The translations under genes and the position numbers were made by a program. A stretch of DNA of 64,000 bases from Alentia gelatinosa (Eukaryota > Annelida > Polychaeta > Phyllodocida > Polynoidae): positions 30,667,970-30,731,969 of the forward strand of contig OX465589.1 of the NCBI GenBank assembly GCA_950022655.1, in the 5' to 3' direction. The notes under the pieces are model-generated. The model saw only the letters and a program-made list of their open reading frames with translations, made no database searches and was not told the DNA's origin. Positions 24,763 through 35,960 of this stretch are shown here, piece after piece. The stretch's first letter is position 1, and each line of letters opens with the position of its first letter.

Positions 24763-25252
24763 CATGCATCCACATTATACAGCCAAAGCCATATAAATTT
24801 CCCAAAGGAAATGTTCAATGAGAACAGAATGTCTACGACAAGTGTTCATAGACATGGGTTAGGGGAATTGGAGGCAAGTAGCCCCGTCATCCCGACAGAG
24901 GGAGGTGCCAAGGGAGGTGCCGAAGCACAAGAGGCCACAGATCTAAGCAATGTGGTAGCTGCGGCAGTTCTTTCAGCTCCAATCAAGGCACATACAAAAG
25001 TGATGCCTGTATCAACAGACAACCAAGCTGCATTTACCAATCAAAGAAACGACGTGGGCACCGTAGAAGCGGTACCGGCCTAGAAGCAGACAAGCCGGGC
25101 CAAGGAGATGAATCCCGAGAAGTGTGGGATACATCGGCAAAGACCATAATACCTACTGGAAGCGAGGTCCCCTGCCAACACGAGCAGGGCTCTCGTAGTC
25201 TACCAACCAACAATCTCCTGACACGGAGAAGCTGGCTAGAGGCCAGGCAATG
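24763..25252 (+). pseudogene. Coding-like stretch on + strand, frameshifted
   Basis: One frame is open from 24763 to 25083 (ATG at 24811, about 90 codons) with a non-repetitive composition rich in Ala, Thr, Ser and Glu. The next part looks coding in another frame, from about 25080 to 25252, with Gln/Glu/Ser/Thr-rich sequence and a stop at its end. Together they look like one reading frame broken once near 25080. I recognise no family. The strand is opposite to the larger coding-like tracts at the right end of the element, so it may be a separate captured piece. Two short chance frames remain possible. Confidence 0.35.
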
Positions 25253-28160
25253 AACTCAATATGCCTTAAGACCGAAAAACCTTCAGGCAACCAATTCCTT
25301 GACTTCACTTCTCTATGCTAACACAGATCAATGATTGTGTTAAAATAAATATCCTGAAACCAGAACATATCACCAGAGTTAAGGTGTCTACTTGCTTAGA
25401 CTAATGTTTCTGTCTAGCATGACAGTCAGAACCACCTGTTAATGAAAAGGAGGTCACTAATACAAATGGATGCCAAATAAGTCTAGCAGTCATCCAGAGA
25501 CAGTGCCAATGCCTGGGCAGCTGTAAAAGAATATGGAAATATAAAAATGCAGAAAACCTGAAAATTAGAAGAATGTGCGGCAATAACCTTGACCTTTGAT
25601 GCCAACTGGACCGTGAAGGAGATCCCTCTCTTCGGCATGAGGGCTCTTAAAACAGGCACCTCCAATGGACGTAAGGGAGACCACACAGAGAATATCTGCG
25701 AGAAACCCAATGACCGTACAATCACACTCAGATACCTATTAGTGGTAGAAGGCGAGGCATCATGGTTGGCTACCATGCACAGCTAGGTATCAAAAATTAA
25801 AGTAATAGTAAAAATGACCAAAATATCATGTTAGGTCTTAGGTATATAAAAAAAAAATTCTCAACGTAAGCAACGCACAGGACACCACAATCACTACACC
25901 AGATTACCAAAATCAAAGTACTTGCACAATATTGATACTATTGAAATCCAGAAAATTATTGAATAATAACAAAGACAATAGTAAAGGGGCTGAAATAGAA
26001 ACTATAAACAGGGAGGAGCAAATTGGATATTGTAACTATTAGGCCGTGAATATCGTCATCCTTCACCGCATGAAAAATGGTATGTGTCTGCCGCGTAACT
26101 ATACTCGTGTAGAACCATGATGTCAATATCCTATCTGAGCGTATGGACATCCCAGAGTAGCAACCATGCCCATTTATCCATTCCAAAGAAAACGTATGAG
26201 AATATTCCATAAATACCAATTAAATTGCCTAAACGAGGACAAATATGTATCCAGCTATGTAACCAGCTAATGACGCCACTATCATTACCCTGGTCAAAAG
26301 CATTACATATACGGTAAAAAGAAAAATTCACACTAAATATTTATCATACTCAATTTGTCACATGGTATGTACTGTGGCAATACTATTTCACCAAATCAGG
26401 TGGCCAGTCGAGGATATTAAACGATGACCACATATGTAATCTGAGGAACAGATACAGAAATGGCAATAATATAGAAGCCCAAAGTCAGACCTGAAAAACA
26501 AGGAAAACACAGACCCGTCTCAATGTATTTCACCCCTGATATGGAGGAGTCTGCAAGTCCACTCAGCGAAAAATCTCAACAAATTCACTCAAATCATAGG
26601 AGAAACTGACCACACAATGATCAAACCGCAAATTCAAAAAAAATCAATGAACAAATGTAGACCTGAGTAATTACGGGAAAAGAGAATGATAATTCAGAAA
26701 ATTTCAGAATAATTTAGGAAAAGCCATGGAGACCTATTCAAGTCTATTCCATATGCGGTCCTAGCAGCTAAACGACTGAGATGGTAGCCTAATCGAGGCC
26801 AGCTGGGCGATTAGCTGTCAATAGACCGTGCAGATAACCCAAGATACAGGAGCTCCACATTGAGCCACCATTAACCCTAGAGAAAAATTAAATATGCCGT
26901 AATTAACGCAATGTTGTAGATATCAGTCAATCAAAAGAACAAAAATAGAATTGAAGCATCAAGCTACCTAATCTTAACAATTTTGAAGTTAGAATTTTGT
27001 TTCATAACACAAATCCGAAATATTAATGATATATCACAGGAGGGCCCACTGAGGGTCACACCAGGACTAATGAGGTAAGTAAATGGCCAATCAAGGTCAC
27101 TGAAGCGTTCCAAGACTCAGAGGACCGACCATAGGACATTAATAGCACCAACACTTATAAACAGGCCGATTAGAAAGCTATAAAATTCACAGATGGATAT
27201 GAAATTAGCCTCAGATCCAGTCTATATGAAACCATCAGACGAACCACTTATCGGCTACTATTCAACAACTGAACATATATGTTTAATTCTGAAACAGGTT
27301 CCTTTCCGATATTACAGAGCCAACTGTACTTACCACGGGCCAGGACATGTCCTAGTAAGCCGACGAAATTCTCCAGGAAAATGGACTAACAAGGGCACTG
27401 GGAGTGTAAAAACCATCAATAGCACAGGTCTCTTGGTACAAACCACAATAGGAGCCCATAACCCATAGCAAATAACTTAATGTGAAAAATGAGGTGTTAA
27501 AAATCACAGCAAATCCCAAAACTAAATGCTCTGTAATTAATTCCATCAAATCGACAGCAGACAACTGCAGGAGAATCAGCGCAACTCCAAATTAAGTCCT
27601 ATACATCCGATATAGAATACATAAGAGTGGTTACCACTAACTCCAAAGAGTAGGGGTACCCTGGACGGAGTCATAATCACGCAAAGTATTTCACAATGGT
27701 ATCTCCAAATAGCTGACTATAACCACTAAAGACTAGTCTGGAATACAACAGGCTCATCACAACGATAACCAAATCGTTGATAGAATCGTCACAGGTAAGC
27801 TAGGGATAAAATAACGCCCGACATTAAGAAAGTTCTGAAACACAAGAAAGTCTGCACCAGAACAAGATAACGCAGAAAACAATTCAAATATTCACGCGAT
27901 ATTGATGGCCATTGAAATAATGCTAATAGTTGATTATTAAATCATCAATTTTCAAATACATTACAGCATAGAAAACGACCCAAATATCGATGTGATAGGA
28001 AGCTGGCTATAGACTCAATGTAATAAGCGGGAGGACTATTAATTGTTTAAATTCAGATCCAGAAAATATTTTAAATATCCATGAATAAGGGGGGGAATAT
28101 TAGGCAGAAAAACCGAAATACGCAGTATACTGCAATAAATTACGTAGTAGAAGCCCTATG
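25253..28160. other. AT-rich element interior, no supported gene
   Basis: About 2.9 kb with only short overlapping open frames on both strands, for example 25776-25483 (-), 25589-25786 (+) and 27193-27468 (+). None has a recognisable motif, a start context or a neighbour to support it. No tandem repeat was noticed. Confidence 0.5.
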
Positions 28161-29380
28161 CATCCCTAATTTCAGCAGATAGGGTCAGGGTGTGTGTGTA
28201 TGGGTGGTGGCGGGAGGGGGGTGGGCGCATGAGCCACCGGGGGTCTATATTCGCGGTCCCAACACCCTAACAGCCGACGTGTGCGGGTGAAAAACGGCAC
28301 CCGACCGCCACACGACAGTGGCACGCGCCACCCGCCAGCGGCACGTGTCTGTCCCGCCACCGGCTCTATGTACCGGAATACGGCGAGAAAACCCACGAGG
28401 GGGGGGGGGGCTGGGTTCGGGGGCGCCGCAAGCACTTCCAAATACCGAACTACGGTGAAAATCCCGCAAAAGAGAATCTAAATATTGATGAAACTATTGG
28501 AAAAACTTAAAAGAAGAGAGCAGTGATATCAATTTACATTATAAGCTACAGGCAGATCAATTAGAGCTAAACTTATATATGGAATAGGCCCAAAGCACGC
28601 CTCAGTCATCCATATTCATAGAGGCAAGAGGGAGGTATCAGAGGGAGGGCGGGGAGGGTGTGAGCCATACAAGGAGGTGTGAACGCGGAATTTACACGTC
28701 ACACCCAACCAACAGCCAATCCAAGTCGGCCGCGTCACATTCAGGGTGGTGGGCGATCGCCCCAGAGACGATCTCATTGGTAGTACTTAGAACGCTCTGC
28801 GAGCAATATTTAGGCCAGAAATGACCTTTTTAGGTTTTCAGCCAATCAGAGCCCACCAGGACCGTCGGAGGGACCCAAAAGGCGTGGTCCCGCGGGACGC
28901 CGCCACCCTCACATCACGTGGCCATCGACCAGTCATGTTCCAGGGGGCGGGGCGAGCCTCGGTCGCAACCCGTTCACGTGACCCGGGGTGACTCACTCGG
29001 GGTAGCTCCACGTCATCATGGCGCTGACTAAGCAGGTCTAAATTTATACATGTGTACCTCACACGTCCGTTACTCACCACCATCACGAGGGCGAGGTCTG
29101 AACGAGACTGGTCATCGCAGGACACCACCTGTCTTGAGACACCATCGCCATGCGGTAGCCGTGTCCCGAGGAGGGGTCAGTACGTGCACACGTGTTCACC
29201 CTCGCTTTCAAATCCAATTACACCAAACATCAACGCGGCGACTACACGTCAAAACCACACCCCATACTGACATGAGGGGATCTTTACGAGGGGCTCAGGG
29301 AGTGCGGAAAGCTCGTTAACACCCCCAGAGCGAGGCTAACGACAACCTGTAGTTCCGCACCACGATGCCGTGAAATACAA
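28161..29380. promoter_or_regulatory. CpG/G-rich promoter-like island
   Basis: The base composition changes sharply to GC- and CpG-rich in an otherwise AT-rich interior. It includes a run of twelve G at 28399-28410 and other G-runs near 28200-28225. Within about 300 bp there are CCAAT at 28716 and 28842, CACGTG at 28915 and 28975, a GC box GGGGCGGGGC at 28944, and TGACTCA at 28989, followed by an ATG in good context (CATCATGGCG, ATG at 29018) that opens only seven codons. The motif density resembles an animal CpG-island promoter, perhaps captured from a host gene. No transcript start can be shown from sequence alone. Confidence 0.4.
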
Positions 29381-30148
29381 ATGGATATGGCTATTCCCTC
29401 TACCCACCAGTCAGTCAGTGCATACAGAAAAACTTTTAGATCCCGTTAGGATATCATAAATATAACGAAATAAACTGTAAAACTTTACTAGAATCATGAA
29501 AAGTCGTCCGAGAATGTGCCTATTTAATACCGAAATTGTATTCTGAAATTTCACTAAGATAAAGCCTCCCAACGTTGCAAAAATTGAAACATCAATGCGG
29601 GCATGAAGGAGCACCAGTAGGTATAGTTTGTATTGTGACAAACAGTGGATAGTAGATGCTTTAGAAATAAAAAAATAAAAATGATCAAAAATGGTATATG
29701 TTCGTTATCTCGCTTAAAACGCACCCTAGAGCGTTAATTCCTGCAGATTTGGACTCGTCTGAGAGGAGGGAAGCAAAAAGCCAAGATCACTAAAACGGCT
29801 ATATCTCCAAAAGTAATGGTGATATAAACAAACGGATTTGCGTTCCGACATGCCAACAGTTACAGCTATCCATAAAAAATATAAAATTTCAAAATTTCAA
29901 AAATTGCAACTTTGCGATTTTCGGAATCCTAGGGTCGAAATTGACAATATAGGTTTTCACACAAAAAATGTTATACTGCCCATACTACATCATACCGCAG
30001 CATACTGCACCCAAATACTGCTCCAAATACCCATTTGCAGCACAAGTGACCGATACTGCCAGCTATAGGGGGAATTACTCCAATGTCATTACCAAATATT
30101 AGGACAGGGCCCGCAAACTTTAGGAACATCCCACAAAAGATGGTCACA
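29381..30148. other. AT-rich element interior, no supported gene
   Basis: Only short frames on either strand (for example 29641-29411 minus and 29838-30068 plus). Nothing recognisable is seen. Confidence 0.5.
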
Positions 30149-30231
30149 CTAAGTGGGACTTTGTCAGGTTGAGTGGGGACTTTGTAAAACTAAGTGGGGA
30201 CTTTGTAAAACTAAGTGGGGACTTTTGCAAA
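30149..30231 (+). repeat. 21-bp tandem repeat, about 4 copies
   Basis: Repeated unit CTAAGTGGGGACTTTGTAAA plus one A, with the first copies more diverged. Confidence 0.85.
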
Positions 30232-30266
30232 TTCTAATTTGGACAAAACTAAAGAGGAAAACACAG

Positions 30267-30354
30267 AGTAGGTAATGGACAATTGAAGTAGGTATGGGGC
30301 CATTAAAGTAGGTATGGGGCCATTAAAGTAGGTAATGGGACTGAAAAAGTAGTT
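30267..30354 (+). repeat. 20-bp tandem repeat, about 4 copies
   Basis: Repeated unit AGTAGGTATGGGGCCATTAA; the two central copies are identical and the flanking ones diverged. Confidence 0.85.
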
Positions 30355-30668
30355 CAAAATCCGAAATTTTAGGTACCCCCAGGTGAAATTTCTAAGGTCT
30401 GCGGCCATTTTTTACATAAATTATCATAGTAATGCTATATAATCGAATACGAGCGGTTGTGGGGCAATTAGAGTAGGTGCTCCTACTTCCCATAGACAAT
30501 GCATTGACAATGTTAACTCTATGGAGAAACTTTGAAAAATCATAGAGAGCTTAATAATGATTCGATTGAAATGAGGTAAAGACCAAAATACTCAGAAAAA
30601 TGAGGGGAATAAGATGGTGCAGTCAAATAATATGTAACGCAAGTGATTGATACGGCAAGAGCAACATA
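30355..30668. other. Element interior, no gene seen
   Basis: AT-rich sequence after the 20-bp repeat; one more isolated AGAGTAGGT near 30468 may be a stray unit. No convincing open frame. Confidence 0.45.
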
Positions 30669-30911
30669 ATGGACAAAACTGGACATTACAAAGGTAAATA
30701 CCTAAACAGCCTTAGTGATGTCGGTAGGCCTGCTACGCCGGAGCCAATAGCCAAGTATTACGAACCTTACAAATATACCTCTTTCGTTTGGCAGAGGCTG
30801 CCCACGCCTGCTTTCCTATTACAGTGCGATTTAGCCCGAAACCTTACGCGACACGCGAGGCGCAGGGCGGACCTGCACGTCCACCCCGTCGTGGCTAGGC
30901 ATGAAAAATAA
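30669..30911 (+). CDS. Small unrecognised open frame, possibly part of a broken gene
   Basis: 80-codon frame with an ATG start and a composition unlike chance AT-rich frames: a Pro/Tyr-rich middle (EPIAKYYEPYKYTSF) and an Arg/His-rich end. A CAG at 30706-30708 could be a splice acceptor, so the real start is unclear. It lies on the strand opposite to the neighbouring coding-like tract at 30958-32028, and no family is recognised. It may be a chance frame in a locally GC-rich patch. Confidence 0.25.
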   Translation: MDKTGHYKGKYLNSLSDVGRPATPEPIAKYYEPYKYTSFVWQRLPTPAFLLQCDLARNLTRHARRRADLHVHPVVARHEK

Positions 30912-30957
30912 AACCAAGCATATCTACATATTTTAATTTAGAGAAAAGAACGCTTAC

Positions 30958-32028
30958 CCCGCGCCCTCAAAGGAGATTACTTCTGGCACTGCGGCGACTG
31001 GCATCCCAGCAGTGAGCGTTAGGGAGGTTCCGAATAGTTCGGAGGGTTATACTTCCTCAGATACTAACGGCCACGGAGACCGGGAGTCTGTGCTGAGGAG
31101 TCTTTTTGCTGGCAGCGCGACTATGCCAGGCTCAACACCAGGGGAGCCTCCGATTTCCCCTTGTACCGACGCGGAGTCGGCTGGATCAGCACGAGTCGGC
31201 ATGCTTGTACTGCCCGTACCTACCATATTACCCTCTCCGATTATATTCAGCGGTTCATACGAGCAATGCCGGCCATTCACACTCGTTTTCGACGCGGCAC
31301 CCCGGGCCTGGACCCGCGAGTTGGGGTGTGAACCGTGAAGGAGGGGTGTACTAATAGATTTCGAAACAGTCGAGTGCGGACAAAACGACCGGCGAGGCAG
31401 GAGCCTCGGATGGCATTACCGGCGGACGGATCGCGGGGGCCAAGGAACCCGAAGCGGAAGCCAAAGCTTCCAGAGCTACGCCTGGACGTTAATTGGCTGC
31501 AATTACGCCAGGGTTTGGGGGGGATTAGAAGAGAATCCAGTCAGGGCTGACCTAGAACCAGAATATGAGGCCGGAACCTCGATAGACCATCCCGTTCTAC
31601 CGTTAGCTGGTAACGCGCACGGGGAAGGCGAGGCATAAGCCTCTAAAGTCTGCCCGGCGGACCGGGACGAAGCCTGGGCTTCATGCAACCATTCAGGCAA
31701 ATGTCCCCTGGAGGGCATCGTACCTGACGGGGACCCGCAAACGGGCGCCGCATGGTGGGCGCTAGTGCCTACCATCCCGTCATGAATCATATCAATAGTC
31801 ACATCATGAGGACCATCATTCTTGCTGACAAAATCGTCAAATAATCGGGTAACCACGTCAGTAGACGCATCTGGAGCCCAAGGACCATACATCCATTTAA
31901 CCTTACCAACGTTAACCAAGGGAGGTATCACTCTACCAGTAGTCACTGAACACAATTGAACTAAGCCATGACCACATGTATCTTCAATTTGGCATGATCC
32001 CATGTAATGAGCTACCTCAGCAATAATA
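30958..32028 (-). pseudogene. Broken exon-like coding tract on minus strand
   Basis: The minus strand shows an acceptor-like CCCCTTAACTTAG ending at 32029, then an open frame to 31503 (166 codons from an ATG at 32003). Further coding-like stretches follow in other frames to 30958, where GGG|GTAAGCG looks like a splice donor. The breaks include a frameshift beside a seven-C run near 31520, another near 31390, and an in-frame stop near 31047 after which the same frame stays open to 30958. The first part is compositionally normal; the later parts are rich in Pro, Ser, Ala and Gly. No domain is recognised. I infer a decayed gene piece, perhaps the accessory or gag-like region of the element or a captured host exon. 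Confidence 0.35.
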
Positions 32029-32210
32029 CTAAGTTAAGGGGAAGTATTCAAAAGATAAACCAAAACACCAACTTCTAACACATTTGAGAATACTGCAATG
32101 CATATTATGCCAGTAAAATTAAAAGAAAACTTTAAAATGTACCTGAAATGCAAAAATGACTATCAGAACTCATACTATCATATAACAGCAGAAAATAAAA
32201 CAGTACTTAC
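32029..32210 (-). other. Candidate 182-bp intron
   Basis: On the minus strand CTG|GTAAGTACTG at 32211/32210 is a near-perfect donor, and ACTTAG at 32029 is an acceptor just before the tract above. The reading phase can be kept open across the join. Evidence is by sequence pattern only. Confidence 0.3.
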
Positions 32211-33998
32211 CAGACTGACAGGGACCACCATACATGTAGTATGGTATGAGGGCGTCTAGGTTCTGGCAAGAACCTTGCAGCTTAAAATTTTATTTCCAAA
32301 TAAATAAAAGTGAGTACTAATGTGGGAGTTAATTAAGTAATGGAAGATCATGTCAATGGCTAATGTTATTCAAAATGGATTCGCATGCATCAGTTTATTT
32401 CAAAGAGGTGCACTCTCCACAAGAGCGCATCTAGGGGAATTGTTAAGATATAAAGTTAGGAATAAATGCATGTGCAGTAATGTCAAAATATTCCAAGAAG
32501 GAACAACTTGTTTTAACATTATGAGGGCGTCTAAAGCCTTTTACTCTATTAAATAATGGTGGGCTGTGTTTCCAAACCTTTAGGAGTATTTAAATAACCA
32601 AGATAATTAAATTCCAGTATGAATCACAGATTGCAAAACCAACCCAAAATTAACACCATGATCAATGAACATACCCTCAGAAAAAATACTGTGGCAGGTT
32701 ACCCAGACTAAAAGCAACACCTTATATTTTAAATCCATCAGAAGAAGACCTAAAAATCCTGTAATTACAGAAAAAGCTGTTTTACTTTCACATTAATATA
32801 CTTTCAAATCATTTAATTTGCTGCCGACCAAGACAAAACCCAGAAAAACCCGCAGAAACGGTATTACTACCGTTAGAAAGCTTATAAACGCACCATTACT
32901 ATCGCCAATGGCATAAGTGGGCAATATAGCCTGAAAATTAAAACTCATGCGATTTTCCTGAAATTTTGTTACAATGACCCTGAAGTGGTCTACTTAACAT
33001 ATCCAACTTAAAAAGTGGGGGTCACTGTGTGAAATTTTGCTGTAGAGACCAATATGTCGCTGATTTTACATTAGAATACAGAGAAATTCGAAAAAGTTAT
33101 TTTTTTACATAGTAAAACATTTTTTTTAAATCTGAAACTTTTACAGAATATAGCTGATGTATCCTATTACACATTCCAATTCTAAAAACGATAGGTCATG
33201 ACTAAAGATTTGGAAATAATCGAGAAAAACCGTATATCCAGCTTAGTTCTCATAGAAACGACTAACCATTTCAACAGGCAACAGGACTCAGCCCATGATC
33301 TAAAGCAAGTCACAAACGTAATAATGATATGTATCATCAAAAATATATCAATTTCAACCAAGGGTTTAGCATAATTAAGCCAGAAAACCATACCTACAGC
33401 CTTTTACAGCTGTTTTCACTCAAACAGGAGCTGTTACATCTGGAAAGTAGAAAATGGGGCTGCTATCCGGTGATCTTCGCCGGAAACCACGAGTTTACTG
33501 CATACTGCATTCCTTCTCATACGCTTCAAGCTAATAGTCTGTATGGGAAAGATGGCATCATCTACAAACAAGCAAATAGTATCTCATTCGCCCAAATATG
33601 ACTCTCCATAGCCGAAATACAAGTGCCCTCTATAATAACAGTAGGCACCAATGCTACCCATAATATAGAATGAATTTACCAATGAAAACGGAATTAATAC
33701 CAAAAATAAGGCACAGTTTAAAAAGAATCAATCTAAGATTTGTACAAGTCTAATAAAAAAAAACAACTGAAAAACCACCTGAACCAAAACAGGTACCTTA
33801 CTTTCATATTAGAAAATAATGAGAAATAATCCGGAAAAATAAAACAATTACTAGTGCCACAAAAAGCAGAAAAATGTGCTTATTTTAAAATCAAAAGACG
33901 CAGACATGATTGCAGGCCCATGACAGGCAAAACGGATCCAAAAATAGAAAATAATGAAGATTATCGTCATTTCTTTAGTAGACCTGCCAGGCTGAATA
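32211..33998. other. AT-rich element interior, no supported gene
   Basis: About 1.8 kb of AT-rich sequence between the two minus-strand coding-like tracts, with only short frames of no recognisable family. The phrase TATGAGGGCGTCTA occurs twice (near 32247 and 32521). It could hold intron sequence if the tracts belong to one spliced unit. Confidence 0.45.
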
Positions 33999-35262
33999 TC
34001 ACTCAGTCTGTGAAGCACCACCCATCACTGGATGGGAGTTGCCGATGGGAGGGCGACCGTCTCCGGGGAGGTCTAGAGCAACCTCCCGGCAGCGGAGCGT
34101 TGTAGAGCCGTCATCGGGCGTCGGGAGGCGGCCGGGGGCAGCCACAGGTCGCGGTAGTAGGTCGCGGCACCTGGCCCACGGGTACAGCCACCGGCGAACA
34201 TCGCAGCAGACTCCGCGTTTGTCACGGAATTACGGCCGACATCGCGGGAGAGCCGCACCCGATGATACGGACGTCTCAGTAGATTCTCCACCGGAACGGG
34301 AAGCAGGCTTTGTAGACGGCAGGGACAGCATGACATCCATGCTATCGTGAATCTCAGCAGCAAGGGGTGACGAGGAGATGCAGAACACGATTTCTACCTG
34401 CTTACTGCATGGAGGAACCGTGCAGTAGATGTAGTAGCAGGAGAGGGGGCTGAGGAAAAGTGCTCAAAAGTATTGTTCTTATTACTGAGAGGAGCACATA
34501 CCCAGCCAGCAGCACATTTTAAGCCGAGTTCAGTCACTGTAAGCTCTTTTTCATTTTTTTTTAATTTTTTTTTTTTTTTTTTTTTTTTTTTTCTTCAAGG
34601 TTCACATGAGGTCTCTGCACATAGTCATCCTGACTACCAGGGACCTGATTATCCTGAATGCACGCATAGTTAATTATTCCGACCGATTAACACTAGAGCT
34701 ATGACTAGGTGTGCGAAATTGACCTACGACAGACATAAGTGTCATACACCGGTAGCTGTGAAGGAGCTGTGTTCGCCGGACACTAGAGTCGTAGACCCGC
34801 CTGCAAGAATTTGACCGGGTTTAGTCTTCCTTACAGACCGAGCAACAGTTCCTAGACCAGTTAGAGGGATAGAGGCCTGGTCAGTTGATTCCAACAAGGT
34901 CTCACCAGAGGTCGATTCTGGCGGGAGTTCGTTAGAAACAGATGTTCCAGGTGTCACGTCCGAATAGGAGATCTCGTGGGCATGGCACCGGGGGCAATGG
35001 GAGAGTCGGAACTGTTTTAATTGCGCCCTAGGTGACAGGGGGCGTCAGAGAAGAGGTCTGTTCTGATTACAGGAATCAGTGTATCTACTACAGGTTGAGA
35101 GTTCTGAGACACAGTCACAGGAGAGTCATCACCAGTGGACAAGAGGAGGACCGTGGCCTTTAGTCACACCTCTGTCATATGGCAACATGACCCTCTCAGG
35201 GATATCAGGAATCAGAGTCATATCAAATACTAGTGAGTCACGGTGAGTCAGAAAAATAAATT
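33999..35262 (-). pseudogene. Decayed Ser/Thr/Pro-rich coding tract on minus strand
   Basis: Read right to left, successive open stretches in different frames cover almost the whole tract: 35262-35132, 35139-35017, about 35050-34742, 34674-34590, 34552-34394, 34397-34230 and 34229-33999. Each looks coding (Ser/Thr/Pro/Glu-rich, few stops) and is ended by a stop or frame change soon overlapped by the next, as in a gene with about six frameshifts. A CPRCH motif occurs near 34990 and a basic RSVRKTKPGQIL near 34829. The latter loosely recalls the tail after integrase in some Ty3-type Pol proteins, but this is too short to assign. A poly(T) tract lies inside. Family unknown. Confidence 0.35.
34554..34592 (+). 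repeat. Poly(T) tract (poly(A) on minus strand)
   Basis: Nine T, two A, then 28 T. On the minus strand it falls inside the coding-like tract, so it is either an expanded A-run within the old reading frame or the poly(A) tail of a small retroposed sequence. Confidence 0.8.
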
Positions 35263-35378
35263 TATATGCCATTCTCAAATAAAAGTTGCCAGATACAGAC
35301 ACTCAGACCCTGAAGACACGCAAAAATCACTCTAAAACATCCCTAAATGTCTTATAAATGCTCATAAATGTATCTCAA

Positions 35379-35605
35379 TACCCATAACTGTTTCCAAATG
35401 TGGACAAAAATGTTTCCAAATGCAGATAAAAAATGTTCCTAATGCAGATAAAAACGTTTCCCAATGCACATAACTGTTTCCAAATACATGAAACCGTTTC
35501 CTTATGCTCATAACTGTTTCCAAATACACAAAACTGTTTCCCAATGCTCATAACTGTTTCCAAATACATAAAACTGTTTCCTAATGCCTAGAATCGTTTC
35601 CACAT
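35379..35605 (-). repeat. Degenerate 20-21-bp tandem repeat (GTTTCC units)
   Basis: About eleven units, each with GTTTCC or GTTCC at 20-21-bp spacing, typical unit ATAACTGTTTCCAAATACA. It lies between the right LTR and the minus-strand coding-like tract, that is, in the leader if the minus strand is sense. Confidence 0.8.
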
Positions 35606-35699
35606 ACCAAGAGACTTATTCTGGAGTCCACAAAAACGACCAAAAACGTTCATAAAACGTTCCCAACCATTCAGAAACTATCCAGAAACGCCTCCAAAC

Positions 35700-35810
35700 G
35701 CATCCAAAGGCATTTAAATGTCACAAACTGCATATAGATGTTACAACAATGCATACAAATGTCACCAAATGCATACAAATGTCACCAAAGGCATACAAAT
35801 GTGCACAAAG
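35700..35810 (+). repeat. Degenerate 20-21-bp tandem repeat (GCATACAAATGTCACC units)
   Basis: About five units of GCATACAAATGTCACCAAA, the central ones nearly identical. It may be a diverged relative of the neighbouring GTTTCC repeat, because the period is the same. Confidence 0.75.
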
Positions 35811-35947
35811 AACGATTAAATAAGCTTTGAATAAGCTATAAATAATCTATGTACGCTTACAGGAGCCTACACAAAGCCTACAATTGCCCATAAGTGCCCA
35901 TAAACGACTACAAAAAGGCTATAAATGATTATAAATGATTATAAATG

Positions 35948-35959
35948 GGTTCTCCACCA
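35948..35959 (-). other. Candidate primer-binding site
   Basis: The minus strand reads TGGTGGAGAACC starting one base inside the LTR. TGG at this position would pair with the CCA end of a tRNA. The implied acceptor sequence matched no tRNA I remember, so the call depends only on position and the TGG start. Confidence 0.35.
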
Positions 35960-35960
35960 G

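Noticed and set aside
28172..28481. Overlapping open frames on both strands in the G-rich island
   Set aside because: GC-rich sequence has few stops in all frames; the predicted peptides are Pro/Arg/Gly-rich mirror images with no family signal.
29018..29041. Seven-codon start MALTKQ-V resembling the N-terminus of histone H3 (MARTKQ)
   Set aside because: Only five of six residues agree and a stop follows at once; this is too short to mean anything without a matching promoter in the genome.
34554..34592. Poly(A) tail of a LINE or SINE ending the minus-strand tract
   Set aside because: Coding-like sequence seems to continue on both sides, no target duplication is visible around a retroposed unit and no upstream AATAAA was seen, so an A-run within the old frame is as likely.
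24482..35960. A complete gag-pol polyprotein for the LTR element
   Set aside because: I looked for reverse transcriptase YxDD-like, RNase H, aspartic protease and integrase zinc or DDE patterns in the longer frames and saw none; all frames are short or broken.
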